A DNA stretch of 64,000 nt from Neckera pumila (GCA_963969595.1 OZ018415.1:17360001-17424000); one strand, 5' to 3'; counted from the first letter of the stretch, positions 1-13,169 are shown. The notes: generated by a model from the sequence alone, not told the origin. Translations and numbers: made by a program.

Positions 1-161
1 TTGATGGCCTATTATTTTAGAAGTTGTCTTCCCTTTCTTCCAGTCATGAATGCTAGAACATGGTATTCCATAATATTCTCCATCTTGCCTTGTTGACATC
101 TTGTTAGTTGCAATTGCTTCAAGTGCTAGCTGCATGTCAGCTTCTGATCACTGACCCCTTT

Positions 162-422
162 CATTAGAGAGAATTTGGGCCCTCTAAAGGGCCGCAAGTT
201 CCCATGAGTTCTCTAAAAGCTTTGCGCGGTCCCCGACTGCTAAAATTGCGCCACTATAGCAGGGTGACATGGCCAAACTTCAGCCACAGTAGATTTAAAA
301 AAAAAAAAAAAAAAATTGAAAATATACTTTTCTGACAGCCCATACCATTGTTCACAACATAGGGACAGATTGGGGAACAAGCCTGAAAACGGCCCTTTCT
401 TGGCCCTAAATCCCTTCTAATG
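162..422. mobile_element. Family D MITE, copy D1
   Basis: A 261-bp non-coding element that begins CATTAGAGAGAATTTGGG and ends with the approximate inverse, CCCTAAATCCCTTCTAATG. It carries a GGGCC-rich arm near each end and an internal A-tract. Four related copies lie near 3.07, 8.14, 8.40 and 46.5 kb. The terminal inverted repeats (TIRs) and short size are seen directly; that it is a DNA transposon derivative is inferred. I see no clear target-site duplication outside the CATTA ends. Confidence 0.6.
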
Positions 423-1239
423 TCTTGTGTGTTTTTTGCTTGATTATTCTAGGTTGAGGTCTTGGATTATTTTCAAATTGTTCCCTTGAATGAGCATTCC
501 TTTGTTCCTTAGCAGCTAGTCCGCTCCTTAGCCTCTTGGAGACATCAATATTGGTATGCAAATGTTGCCATACTCTCTTAGCATGCAACCATTTTAGTCT
601 GAAAATTTGATGCATTAGAATTTCGGTTTCTTTAATTTAAGTTTTAGAATTTGAAAATTATGACATCAAGAAAGGAAGTCTAATACATACCTTGTTGTGC
701 ATAGTCATGTTTAAAGCTTCTAGATGGCAATGTTGCTTAATGGAATGTGTAGACTTGTTTACAGCTCCTTGAAGAGTTCTTGTGCTTTTCTGTAGACAGT
801 GTCTTGAAAATAATTTCTATACATTTTCTTAGCATCACTCCATGGATTATGATCTTTCTTGGTCTCATTACCATTGCCTCTCTCTATAGCCAATGATCTT
901 TCTTACTCTCATCTCCATTGCTTCTCTCCTATACAGCCTGCAATGTTTTTTGCTCTCATCTCCATTGCATTTGTCTTAGCATTCAATGTTCTTGTTCTCT
1001 TAAGAGTAAGGATTTCATCCGAATTCTTAAAGAAACGTTCAGTTTTGCATCTATTGTATGTCTTTAGTATCCATCCGAAAAGATCGTAAATTATTAAAGA
1101 AGTTCATCCATATATGAACGTCCACATCCATCATATGTTCCCGTCATTTTGAACATTGTTCCCAATTTTTTTTTAAATTTGTGGTAGATGTCTAGTATAT
1201 GTCTAGTTATACGCTGTGTATGGCTAATGGCGTTCTTAC
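423..1239. other. Intergenic, no gene seen
   Basis: AT-rich sequence. The short ORFs here have no recognisable domains, and I see no repeat boundary that I can place. Confidence 0.5.
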
Positions 1240-1985
1240 CTTAAACATTCAAATTTACTGAAATCATTTTTTGGCCCTACAGAAAATAGGACAGCTATAC
1301 TTCACAAACTCACTTTTCTATGATAAAATGTCCAAAATGGTGGTGTTTCTTTGGGTTCTTTTTCCTAGACAAGTTTTCCACATGCTTGAAAATTTTCACA
1401 TCATTTGGAATTGTACGAGGTATAGGAAAAAAATTGTAAGTAGAAAGAAATAGAAAATAATTCAAAATACTAAATTGTTAAGAATTTAATTATTATGGAA
1501 TTGAAAAATGCCAATTCCAATGGTTATAATGTTTTAATAAATAATTTACATCCTATGATTTTATTTTTTTCAAAAAATATTGAAAATTGAATAAATTAAA
1601 GGACTTCAAAGATTATTTCAAAGTGGAAAATCTATAACTGCCCGCAAACAAAAACTCCTCATAACTTTTGAGTCATTGATCAAAATAGAATGATTAAAAG
1701 CTTTCCATGTATGTACAACTCTAGAAAACCAATTTCAAAATTTTGCTTTTGAAAAAAGTGTTTTTTAATATCTGCCTGGGCTGCCCAAGTTGAGAAACAA
1801 ACTACATATCATGCAATAACTTTTTAACCATTTAGTCAGAAGTTGTGAAAATTGTTGGGCCTTAAAAGTTATTCCTTGTCCCCACCTTCTATTAAAACTT
1901 GGACCAAAAATATAGAAATCTCTAGTGACATTTACCTACCCAAAATTTCTATATTGCTAAAAAATGCAAGTTGGTCCTTTAGGGG
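1240..1985 (-). mobile_element. TTAA element, subfamily B, truncated copy B1
   Basis: This matches subfamily B internally (conserved blocks around the CTGCCC and GATTGGCATTTT-like regions) but lacks one terminus. The preserved end is GGTCCTTTAGGGG followed by TTAA at 1986-1989. The other boundary is only approximate. No ORF of length is present. Confidence 0.65.
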
Positions 1986-1989
1986 TTAA

Positions 1990-3070
1990 GTACTCTATTA
2001 AAAGTACCTCAAAAAATGACGTAATCTTTATTGGCAGTTGTTTCCAATAGTAACTAAGTTGAAAAGAACAAGTTTAGAAAAAATAAATATAAAAATGTAA
2101 AGTACAATTCTAATTTTAAAAAAATGACTTTAGAAGCATGAGGCATACTATTTTCTCCAAGCACTTTACTTTGCTTTAATCCTTTTGTAGAATTATTTTT
2201 TGGAACATCATACTGCAGGATCTTGTATACCACTATTAAATTATTGAACTATCTAATTGTCAAAGAATTTTGATGGTTGGCTTTTGCAATATTTTCAATT
2301 GAAATTAGATTTTTGAAACAAAAACAATTTTATTTTTTCAGTTTTTTTCTCTTTGACAAAATGACTTTGGGTGGCTATATTTCAAAATCCACACAAAATA
2401 AAGAAAAGTTTGTCTTTTGACCAATAATGAAATTACAAATAGTTTAGATAATTCATAACAAAGTTTAACAAAGATTGGAGAAATGAAAATTTAATTTCAA
2501 ACTTCAAAATCAACTGAGGTACACTTAAAAAACAAGAATTGGTCTAAACTATGCCCATTAAGTATATGTCCCCACTAAAATAAGTAGCTGCTTGAAAAAA
2601 TTGTATTCTAAAAAGTTATATAAAAAAAATGAGTGGAAAATTTATAAAATTGTAGAGACAAAAATTGTAAAATAGGAAGTATTCTATACTTCTACAAATT
2701 TTGAAGCAAAATAAAAGTGCAGGTTAAAAGTCAATGAGTCTCGAAGTTTGTAATCCTTTAGACTCAGTATTGAACATTCTTTATAAAAGAGATTTTGTTT
2801 TAAAGCTCCTTATTAAATACTATGTCATAATTAGCAATGTATCTTAGCTTACATCAATACATTGTATAATATCTACCTTTATTAAAAATTATTAAAATTT
2901 GACCTTTGTTCATCTGAAAATTATTTAAAACTTGAGAAATGCATTTGATACTTGTATAAATGAAATTTGACAATTTTTCATCAAATATACTTTATCAAAA
3001 AAATTGGCAATAATAAAGTACTATAAATTGTTGTGTAGGTTGTCCCTACATTAATATTTGAATATTTTTG
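1990..3070. other. Intergenic, no gene seen
   Basis: Very AT-rich sequence with no coding signal and no clear repeat ends. Confidence 0.5.
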
Positions 3071-3345
3071 CATTAGATGAGATTTGGGGGTCTTGGAGGG
3101 CTTCAAGTTCCCTGTGTTCTACTGCATTCCCAGATTGCGGGAACGCAGCTGCAGCAGCTAGCTGACGTGGCAAAGCAATTTGCCACGTCATTTTTTAGAA
3201 AAATAAATAAATAAATATTGCTAAAATGATATTTTGGTATTTTATTTTATTTTTTTGACACGCCTGTACCGGCATTCACTGAATTTGGCCAAATTGGGGA
3301 ACGGGCTTGAAAAGGCCCTCGAAGACCTCCGAATCTCATCTAATG
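3071..3345. mobile_element. Family D MITE, copy D2
   Basis: This copy has good terminal inverted repeats: CATTAGATGAGATT on the left and AATCTCATCTAATG on the right. An internal stem TGACGTGGCAAA / TTTGCCACGTCA lies between 3160 and 3190. It is about 275 bp and non-coding. The ends and the internal stem are shared with the other family D copies. Confidence 0.7.
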
Positions 3346-5128
3346 ATATAAAGATCATTTTTAAGATACCACTAATAACAGTCAAATAAATATTTTGTAA
3401 TCGTGTTTTTATTTTCACCATTGGCATTTAATAAAGATGCTACTATTCTAAAACGTTTCCCCCTTGCTTGTTGGATTATATTATATGATCTTTAATTTTC
3501 TTGTATTTTGGATTGCATCAATTTTATTACATCATTTAACCTATCATTGTAAAATGACTTGAAACAACAATAGTGATTTGTGAAATAAAATAATCGTTTG
3601 AATATTAACATTGTATTAATTTTTTGATTTCTGCCAAATTGTGACCTTCATCCATTTTTCTTTGCTTTCATAATCACTATTAATTGTGAGAAAATAACAT
3701 CTGTATTATAAAAGGACAAGTCTATGACCACTTTTTCAAACTTCAAAGGCCTTCACTCTATAGGCTTCTATTTTGCAACTACATGTAAATGAACATTTTT
3801 ATAATTATTTCAAAGATGTAGTTTTATATCTTCTAAAAGTCACAAAATTTCAATTTTTTTGCAAAACATTGAAATTAAAGATACATTTTTGAAATAAAAT
3901 GTGAAAAATTCTTATGAAATTCAAAAATATGCTTAGAAATTCTGAATTTTTTCCATGTTGTATACTATTGGGTACAACATTCTGATGCAAATCAATTTAT
4001 CATGTCATTCGAGAATTTAAAAAATCACCATTCCATGATGATAGATCCAGAGCTCAAATTCTAATAGAAATTTGACTTTTAGGAATTTTTCGGATTTTCT
4101 TATTGGAGTAGAATCTAGACTTGATAAGTTTCATTTCATTAGTTGGGGTCAAACTCAAAAAGATCATTTTTATGGCTAAAATTGAGACCAAGAAAAAGGA
4201 GTACAAATTGCCAAAATAAACTAGTACAAGGTGATCTATGGATTTGCCAATTTCTTATGTAGGAAAGTAAAAAAATATCACAAAAATGAAATAGCCAACA
4301 CCTATCACTAAAATAAGGTTTAAGCAAAATCCTTCAAAAAATTTAGATGAAAAGAATGTTTTTTTCCATCCTTGAGGCCTCCTTAAAATTGTCTAAAGGA
4401 CACAAAATGTCTTCTCAGACGTTCTAAAGTTTGGACTTTGGTAAGGGTGGACTTCCATGTACAATTGGAATCAAAAAATAAGTTTTAAGTTTTCTAAAGT
4501 TGAAATTGCATTTGCAGACTTCCATTACAATGTTTACACTTCTATAAGAGTTGGGAGAAACTACATTTCAGGAGCAGTTTGTCTTATTGTCAAGTAAAAG
4601 CAACTAATAATTTCAAGTCCAATGTTAAAATTAATTTTTTGGAAGTCAGAAAGTAGCCTCCCTATTTTTCGTGGGTGTCTCCCTAAAATTTTGTTGGCCA
4701 AAAATTTCAATTCTCCAAGCTTGCAAGTATTGCGTGCTTCCATATAGCCAAATTTGAAATTTTTTTTTGTCTTTTCTACAAATTTTAACCAATTTTTGCA
4801 AATGGAAGTTTGTCCTAAAAGGAAACAAAATTTTTAGCAAATAAAATTCTTAGGATTTAGTTACAACATTTATAATTCTAAAATTCTAAACTTAGATTCA
4901 TTTTATCATTCCAAAAACACATAGTTTACTAAAATCTTACAACATAGAATAAAATCCAATAATCTAGTCAATTGAGATAAAATTCAAGATCAGGGATTAG
5001 TGTTTTTTTAATCACTTTGGAGAAGTTGACAATTGTTTCTTGATACTCATGTGATATTTGGATGATACTAAGTGGTATCTGAGTTATATCAAAACTAGGT
5101 GATGCGTAGTAAGTTTTGGCTATTGGTC
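3346..5128. other. Intergenic, no gene seen
   Basis: AT-rich sequence with only short ORFs lacking known motifs. Parts resemble very degraded subfamily B internal sequence, but I cannot set boundaries. Confidence 0.45.
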
Positions 5129-5132
5129 TTAA

Positions 5133-6051
5133 CCCTAAAGGCCCAAGGCCTTTTTTCTGCCAAAAACCACCCAAAACTGCCATTTTTTTAGCAAAGAGTG
5201 AAAAAAAATTAGAAATGTTTATTTTTGCATATCTAACCGTAGGATCTTATACCTAACTAGTATGAGAATGTGTGGAAAAAATTTCAGAATTTTTGACCGC
5301 ACAGATTGCAAGGTATCTGCGTTTAAAGTAGAAAAAACAAGTTTTTCAGCACATTGCGGGACCAGATTTTTTGATTTTATACATTTTTAACTTAAAATTT
5401 TTGCACTACAGCGTTTTGAGCTTTAAATCTTCATAGTGGAGAATTGAGTTGAGAGTCTAGGAAAAAAAAAAATTCAAAAAAACTTAATTATCATTCTTTA
5501 AAAAATTGTTAAGTAGAAGTAGGTACGAGATAGAAGGAAAATCTAAAAATATTCATATATTTTTTATGGAATTAAAATGCACTAATCCCAATGGTGAGAT
5601 TGTTCTAGAAAGCAAACTAAAACTTTCCAAGAAAAAAATTGAAAAATTACAAAAATTGCATTCCAAAATGAATCCTACAAGTTATTTTTTTCAAGAAGAT
5701 GCTCTAATTGCCCAAAAAACAAGAATGTCCATAACTTCCTCATAGCAAATCCAATTGAAATGAATCAAAGCTTTCCAGATAGACAAAAATATAGTCTATG
5801 AGAAAAAAAATATTTAAAAAAAAATTCAAAATTTTGCAAATTTTTTTTGCTGCCCTCCCTCCCCATGCATTCCAAGAAATGGCACAACTTCTCGCTCGAA
5901 GGTCCGATTTCAAATTTTTTTTTCCCCCCACATACCTCTCTCAATTCTTCACCTTCTCAAAAAGTTTCAAAGAATTATGACAAAATTTCAGCCCGTAGGT
6001 ACCTGCCCAAAAATGCATTTGTCCCCCTAAGGGACAATGGGCTTTTAGGGG
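5133..6051 (+). mobile_element. TTAA element, subfamily A, copy A1
   Basis: A 919-bp element with ends CCCTAAAGGCCC and GGGCTTTTAGGGG (imperfect inverse), flanked on both sides by TTAA (5129-5132 and 6052-6055). Near one end is the conserved block AAACTGCCATTT; near the other are GTACCTGCCCAAAA and the internal repeat CCCCCTAAGGGACAA. Short overlapping ORFs inside are not conserved among copies, so I treat it as non-coding and non-autonomous. Confidence 0.85.
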
Positions 6052-6055
6052 TTAA

Positions 6056-7463
6056 AATACAACAATAATATGGATACTTCGATAAAAAAAAATGAAAATT
6101 TCCTTTACATCATCTTCAATCCACCATGTGTGGAAGCACTACAACGGCAAGTTCTTTATGGATTACAGAAAAGCATTGAAAACATGCCCCAATGCTAACA
6201 GCACTTTCCACATTAGTTTCACGGACTCTGCACTTCTTGGCTCTCGCAGTGCAAAAATTGGTCCTTTATTGTGCCCTCCAAATTCCTTTATACTTCTTGC
6301 TCAACACTAATAATAGCAAATTTGGTACCTTTCACACTTTTTGCATCGTTGCATTTTGTCTCTTTTGTCTCGCTACAGTTGCTCTTGCCACGTCAGCACG
6401 TTGTTGCAAAGCTGATTAGAGTTCCAAATATAGTCGTTGCATTGATGTGCATGAGACATGAAAAGTCACAGTGGAAAAAATGAGGACGGGAATACAAATT
6501 GCATGTACCGTTGTACATAACATTCAATAGCAATGGGGCATTGCGCCTTCCTCCAAACAAAATTGTGTGGAATATTCCGCACCATCTCATTTAGGGAATG
6601 AAATGATGTGAAATACTCCGCACCATTAGTAGTTACCGAAACACGTGGCTGCTCACTGCAACTTGAGTGGGTGGGGTTGAGAGTTCTTTTAGACTTTTTT
6701 TTCTAACACATTGCTTGGATGAGAACAAAGGCAGCCTTCATGAAGGCTACTGAATGTTATGTAGTGTCTTTTGGTGGGGTTAGCATTGAGGATGCTCTTA
6801 CAAAAAATAGCCAACATCTTTTAGCCGTAGCCGATTGGTGGAAAATGGGGCATACTGAAAGAACACTGTCTTTGGTTTATCCGTCTAGTTCAAACTACTT
6901 TTGGAATGAAATTCCTAAATGAAGAAAAAAGAGCCGCCTATATTGAGAGACTTGCCCCACTTGGCAAGGAGTCAAGTGTCGTCAACGGGACAATTTCCAA
7001 TAACAGAATAACTCAGTTTATCATCCAACCACAGCACTGCAGCAGTGCAGCATGATCCACGAGGTTCTTATAATGGCATCACATTAGTAGCAATAAGTTA
7101 AGATATTAATAGAGTTAATCTGAAAGTGTGTGCAATGGGGGTCCAGGAACCCCAAATTGAGAGAAACACATGCCCAAACTCCTTGGAGCATCAAAAGTAG
7201 GTTCTCTTGGAGTTTGGTGCTATGTTTCTTTTGTACTAGGGGAGGCAATCCATTCCCAATTATTTAAGGATTTACAAAATCTGGAATTCATGAATTCATA
7301 GCCACTTCAGTTTTGATACCCAAATATCTGAAAACTGAAGGAAGAGTCCAAACACTGTTGCTGCACACAAGAAAATTTTCTACCAAAGAAACCGTCCTCT
7401 TACATGCCTATAATTCTTGTAGTGATCGGAAATGGGTCGTTGATCGGGAATGGAATACCTCCC
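6056..7463. other. Intergenic, no gene seen
   Basis: Mixed-composition DNA. A 20-bp direct repeat containing TCCGCACCAT occurs twice, near 6565-6585 and 6607-6627. Short ORFs at 6.1-6.9 kb overlap each other in several frames and show no domain. Confidence 0.45.
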
Positions 7464-7928
7464 CTATGGTAGAACCACCCATTTCCAACAAGGCATCAAT
7501 ATCCAACTTGTAGGGTGTAGCTATTTCCAACCAAAGCTTAAACAAGTTTCCAACCAAGGCTAGAAGCTTGAAGCAGGTTTCCAAACAAGGTTGGAAGCCT
7601 GAAGCAGGTTTGCAACCAAGGTTTGGAATGTAATTTTTTCTCCTTTGCAAGTTTGAGACTATAGAGTCATGTCACATATCTTGATGTAGTGAGCAAAAAG
7701 GTAGTTATGCAATGATCAGAATTGGAAGGCTCTATATACTGGATATGAATTGAGACCAACTTTTGGCTTTCAATATTCATAGTAATTTGAATTTAAGGAA
7801 AAAATCACAAAAAATTGGCAATGCCCGTCATTTCTATCTTTCTACAAGGCAATAGATATACTTTGCCTTCTATTGCTCGTGAACATGCATGGAATCGCTT
7901 AAGTGGTTGACTATGGGTGGTTCTACCA
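7464..7928. mobile_element. Possible MITE with 17-bp inverted ends
   Basis: TATGGTAGAACCACCCA at the left is the exact inverse of TGGGTGGTTCTACCATA at the right, about 465 bp apart. Inside, 7530-7625 holds three imperfect tandem units of about 35 bp built on GAAGCAGGTTTCCAA. The inverted repeat is seen directly; transposon status is inferred and no target duplication is evident. Confidence 0.45.
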
Positions 7929-8140
7929 TATTCTTAGTTAACCGTGATCCGACGTCCATATTTTGGGCGATGAATAGAGGGCTTTGGGGCATTGTTTTGT
8001 CCAACTAAGTTTTCATTCATCCAATGTAATGTTGGAATCTAAAAAAAAAACTTCCTTAATAACCAAATTCATGAAATTTTGATAAACAATGTTTTATGTA
8101 CAAAAACATATGCAAAAATGTGTGGAAAATTTCAAAAAAG

Positions 8141-8356
8141 TACTAGAGGGGATCCGGAGCCTTAGAGGGCCGTTCCCAAATCTGGCCCGATTCTGTGAAT
8201 AGTGGTACGGGCTGTCAAAATTTAAAAATAATAAAAATTCAAAAAATGATGTGGTAGTCATTGTACCACGTCAGCCAATTGTTGCAGCTACGTTTCCGCA
8301 GTCTAGTAACGTAGGAGAACTCGCAGCCTTCCAAGGACCTCGAATCCCCTTTAATG
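8141..8356. mobile_element. Family D MITE, copy D3
   Basis: A diverged copy with ends close to TAGAGGGGATCCGGAGCC and CTCGAATCCCCTTTAATG. It keeps the internal GGTACGGGCTGT block and an ACCACGTCA stem half. Confidence 0.55.
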
Positions 8357-8397
8357 AATTGAAATGTTTAGGGATAAAACCTTCTTCTAACACCATT

Positions 8398-8707
8398 CAT
8401 TAGAAGAGATTTGAGGGCATTGGAGGGCCGTTTTAGGCCAGTTTTCTAATTTGGCCATATCTGTGAACAGCCGGTACGGGCTGTTAGAATTTTTTTTTTC
8501 AAAAAATAAAAAATGAAAAATAAAAATTCTCTCCCATATATCATTTCAGGCCAAAATCTTTTTTTTTTTTTTTTTTTTTTCCGAAAATGACGTGGTATTC
8601 TCTCGACCACATCAGCTAGTAGCTTTCTTACGTGGGAACGTTACAAGAACACTACGGGAATGCATGATAACTCTCGGGCTCTTATAGGCCTCAAATCTCT
8701 TCTAATG
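8398..8707. mobile_element. Family D MITE, copy D4 (best ends)
   Basis: CATTAGAAGAGATTTGAGG at the left is perfectly mirrored by CCTCAAATCTCTTCTAATG at the right: a 19-bp perfect terminal inverted repeat bounding 310 bp. It contains an internal T-tract and the TGACGTGG / CCACATCA stem. This copy defines the family ends. Confidence 0.75.
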
Positions 8708-11469
8708 GTTACGACAGGGGACGACCTTCATGATCAAATTTTGTCTATGTGAGTAGAACTCAGTCTTCTTTATACAAGTGGGAAAATCAAATTCATAATC
8801 ATAATGCAATCCATTTATGTACACACAGTAGTCAATTATTGGAAACAGAGAGGCAGGTTATGGGTCATAACTGGGGGCTATTTTAGCATTATAGATATCC
8901 ATTAGGTAGCAAACTGAACAACGTTCATTAGAAATTGTGTTGGCTAGTGGATTGTAGTCCAAAGTGTTTCTAAAATCATTTTTAATCTAGAACTAGGCTT
9001 ACATCAAAACGATTTTACCATAGCCAGTAGTCACCTTTGACAAAAAATAATAAAAAAATTTCAAGCCAATTGGTTTTGAAAATTCACAAGTCACCTTGCC
9101 AAAACCAAAGCATGTTATTTGTAAAGCAAGTCAAAATGTTGAAAAAGATACCAATACATTTTGATGCCACCACAAGACCACTTAGCAATGGGTGGAGAGG
9201 TCTTTTTATAATGAAATCTTTTATCCATTATGACTTTCCAAAGAATATGGGACACTTGGAGATCATGAGATCTTGATCGCTCATTGTCAAAACGCAAAAA
9301 TTGTGCTCAATGTAGAACTTCAGACCTCATTTTGGTATAGTAAATAACTTTTTTCAAAAATAATTGAAATAGAAAAAGTTGCTAAAGCAAACTAAATTTT
9401 TTTTCAAAAAAAATTATTTTTGTGATTTTGATCCTCCACAAAAAAGTTATGGATCAATTCGAAGAGGATGTTTAAAAATGTCAAGGAAAATGTCCCTCCC
9501 AACCCTTCTCTCAATTTTGTCCATAACTTTTGATTGAAGGCTTGAAATATCAAACGGATTTTTTAAGATGAAATTTAGATTGATTTCCCAACTTTTCTTA
9601 CCTCAAAGTTTTTTGGAAAAAGCTATTCTATTATGCCAAAATGAGGTTTGAAATACTATATTGAATACAATTTTTACTTTTGACTCAACTAGATATGAGT
9701 GATTGAGCTTCTACTAATCCTAATTTTCATAAACCATATGGATTGTTTTACGTCCTACTACCCTAATTTTGTAAAGAGAATGTCTATACATCTTCATGGA
9801 CTCCCAACATAATTCACTATCATATCTATGTGAGGTGGTTGCCAAATATATCAATATTCTTGAGTTTAATGCCTAAGTTCATTTTCAACTTTAATTATTA
9901 TTTAGAAAATACTTAAATATTTTCATTATAAAATCATGATTTGCATCATGATTATGTTCAGTAATTGACATGCAAACCAAGGTTATTTGCCATAACTAGG
10001 GGGTGCCTGCCAATTACCTACTCCATTTGTTGAAAAATGCCTTGGTGAGGCCTTTTGAAGGTCTTCCAATAAGGTGAGAACCCCCCAAACCACCACTTTT
10101 TGCTATTGTATTCATTCACTACTCTGTACTAGACTCTTCCATTACACTCTTTTCATTCTCGTCATAGAATTTTTCTTTAGAGGACAATTGTCGGTGAGAA
10201 ATTAATCTTCTAATACTGTTGTGGATACTAAGTGTCCAATGGATGACAAAGAATCCTTCTATATAGGACATAAGGTCTACTATTTATTCTCAAAAAAATT
10301 TTGTGAAAAGGAAGGTCTTCTATAGTAGTTTGACTTCCAATGCATACTTTTCTATTTTTTTAAGCCATTGATTCTCATGGTATCAGAAAGGATGATTTCT
10401 GTGGAGACCAGACCGTCTTGATAGGCTAGGGTTTAGCATTGGACACAAGAGTAGGAGAGGACACTAAAGGAATCATATGAATGCTTGTCGCACTTTAGAA
10501 CTTCATTGTGAACGTCAAATGAAAGAATTGGATAATATTTTTAGGAAATGAAAATGTGATGGATTTTGTACAGGGTTGTGACACCATGTACTTAATATAA
10601 AAGATTTTTAGATTTGTCAAATTTTTGCATTTTCTTGTTAGCAAGTGAAAAGGGATTCTAACACACCAAAGAATGCAACATTTGGATATTGCATGCAAAA
10701 GTTACAAAGGGTCAAATATTTTTTTGGTAGAGGTTCTAAAGTTGTTTCTTACACATAGGTAAATATTGATTTTGGAGATGTGCACATAGTGATGATGGTA
10801 TTTTGGGTTAGTGGCGCATTTAGAGGTGCACATCTTAGCTCCTTTCCTTAGGCATTGCTTGAAATTAAAGGGAAAATCCTTCTCCTTTTAGTTGATACCA
10901 TTAACCTCTAAAGATCCATGGGCTAGAAATTGGCAAATACTCACAAAATGTCAAAACTGTCTAAGGTTTTGTTAATAGCCCTTTTTTTCAAGAGAATGCC
11001 CAAACTTTTTAACAAATGAAGCATTGTCAGGATTTCAAGCCCCATAACTCAAATTTGGGCAAAGAAGATTAAGGGGCTTCATCTTTGAGCAAAGCCTTGT
11101 GTTAGGAAGAAGTATGCAAATTTTTGAAGCAAATTGATGTTGCGCTCCACTTGCCCTAGTTGGGACCAAAAACAAAAAGAACAGATTACTTTTTTTACAC
11201 CATTGCATCCTCATGAAAATTAGATTCCCTAGAACTTCATTTGTTTCCATAATCTAAAAGAAAAAGAGTTTTAGACATACTACCTAAAACTACTTGTATA
11301 GCCCAAAAAATTGAGGGCAATATAACTTTTGATCCAGGCATCTAATCAAAAAAACTAAAAATGATACTCCTACTAAAAGGGTACATATTCACACCTCATG
11401 TCAAAATTTTGTGAACATCCTACCTAAATTGACTTAGAAGGAACCTACCCAAAATTTCTTGCATCCACT
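8708..11469. other. Intergenic, no gene seen
   Basis: No coding exon is supported. 9290-9720 carries phrases like those inside subfamily B (for example CATAACTTTTGATTGAAGG), suggesting very old remnants. Confidence 0.45.
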
Positions 11470-11650
11470 GAACAGACACTTGAAAAACGAAGTCTTTTGT
11501 TCTGGCACTCTTCACAAGCCTGAGTGCATCTTTCACTTAACCTGCCACCCAAGCTGAGAACTCTGCGTGAGCCAGATTGATTGTTTTCTCCTGCTTTTGG
11601 TTTTTTAATGAACACCGTTCTTTTCCAAAAAAAAAGAACAGACACTTGAA
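11470..11650 (+). mobile_element. Retroposed insert with 15-bp target duplication
   Basis: GAACAGACACTTGAA occurs at 11470-11484 and again exactly at 11636-11650. Between them is a 151-bp insert whose 3' end is a run of nine A. A target duplication of this length plus a 3' poly(A) is the signature of LINE-mediated retroposition (SINE or processed RNA copy). I do not recognise the source RNA, and no clear polymerase III promoter boxes are visible. Confidence 0.75.
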
Positions 11651-12277
11651 TGTCCTTGAGGGGATAAATGTACACATTGTTGATGAATAATGATTTGTCA
11701 TCAAATATACCGTAATTTCATTCATGACCATGGAAGTAAATTGTAGGTTCATCACTCCCGCCAGTAAAGATCACTTTTCAATTAATGAAGTAACAAACCG
11801 TGACCAAACCCAAATGTACGGTATACCGGTGTTGAAAAAGATACCTTGAAATTATGTATGTGCAAGCAGGACTGCCCAACAGTAGCAGTTGGCCCATCAG
11901 TCTGTTTGAGTAGTTTTTGGCGTCTTCTTCTTGTTGTTTTTGCCAGAGCCTTGGGCTGAACCAGAGACTCCAGTGTGCTATTTTTCGTATTAAATATGAT
12001 GCGTCTCTCATCTGTAAAATTGAAAGAAAAAAGACAAGGAAATACTTGCACTCACAAAGTCACAATCCATGAGTTCCTGCAGGGCCAGTCAGTTCTTATG
12101 TTATTATGGTTTCTCTTGATACTCTTGGGAATTGTATTGTACAGTACTTTATAATATATTCAACAACTGTAGATTTTAATAAGGTATAGAAGGAGACTAT
12201 AATTGTGTGCATAAAAAAGGGTTTACTCAGATATGGTGAGGAATCATTCCCAAATTGCACAATGGAGTAAGTCTAAG

Positions 12278-12683
12278 ACCATCTGCAATACTGTCACAGT
12301 ATATGGCCTAGTACTGGTATAGCTAACTTTTGAATGCTAAATAATTAGAATTTGAAAATTGTCTCATTGGAAGCATATCGGAAAGAAATTGGAGAAGGGA
12401 CAAGAAAACTTAAAATTAGATATTGGACAAGTACTTCAAAGCAAAGTGCAAATCTGAAATGATAGAAGTCTTAGCAAATCACGGTTACCAAAGCAAAATT
12501 TGGTCATTGACCTTCTACATTTGACAATACTTGTCCAATGTCTAATTTTGAATTTTCTTGTTCCTTCTCCAAGTTCTTTCGGATGCACTTCCAATAAAAC
12601 AGTTTTCAAATTCTCATTATTCAGCATTCAAAAGTTAACTATACCGATACTGGGCCATATACCTTGACAGTATTGCAGATGGT
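12278..12683. mobile_element. Foldback MITE with about 150-bp inverted arms
   Basis: ACCATCTGCAATACTGTCA at the left is matched in inverse by TGACAGTATTGCAGATGGT at the right. The arms stay complementary, with mismatches and small gaps, for roughly 150 bp each. CTAAG flanks both ends (12273-12277, 12684-12688), a probable 5-bp target duplication. No ORF is conserved. Confidence 0.75.
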
Positions 12684-13006
12684 CTAAGCTTGAAAGTCCG
12701 TCTAAGTCCGTCTAACCTTGAAAGCCTTTTTGAGAACAATAAACCATGGGATGCACAGAACTAGTGAGGAATTCTGACCATCCATGCACCTGGACCTAGT
12801 GTTACATGAAATATGTGTGAGCAACTTGATTCCTGCACACGGACATTACGGTTTGGGTAATTGGGTGTAAAAAAGTCACAGAATTGGCTCCAAAGTTCTC
12901 TTTTTCATGACCTCCTGGATCTCAAAGTAAGAGTCTACAGGCGACATGTAAATGAATGTCCAAAATAGAATTCTACTCGAATACTGATGCACTGATGCGC
13001 AAGCAA

Positions 13007-13165
13007 CAGTTTAGGATCAAAAAATAATAATTTGATACTTGAATCTTAACCCCTAAAGAACAAGCATGAGTTTAGAATCAAAAGAAATAATTTGATACTT
13101 GAATCTTAACCCCTAAAGAACAAGCATGAGTTTAGAATCAAAAGAAATAATTTGATACTTGAATC
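13007..13165. repeat. 60-bp tandem array, first part
   Basis: Two complete 60-bp units (13046-13105 and 13106-13165) begin TTAACCCCTAAAGAACAAGC and follow a partial unit. A further unit sits at 13561-13620 beyond the inserted MITE. Each unit opens with sequence resembling the TTAA-element terminus, so the array may derive from a transposon end. Confidence 0.85.
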
Positions 13166-13169
13166 TTAA

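Noticed and set aside
5506..6068. Several 60-80-codon frames inside element A1
   Set aside because: Other copies of the same element have stops and frameshifts at these positions, so the frames are not conserved.
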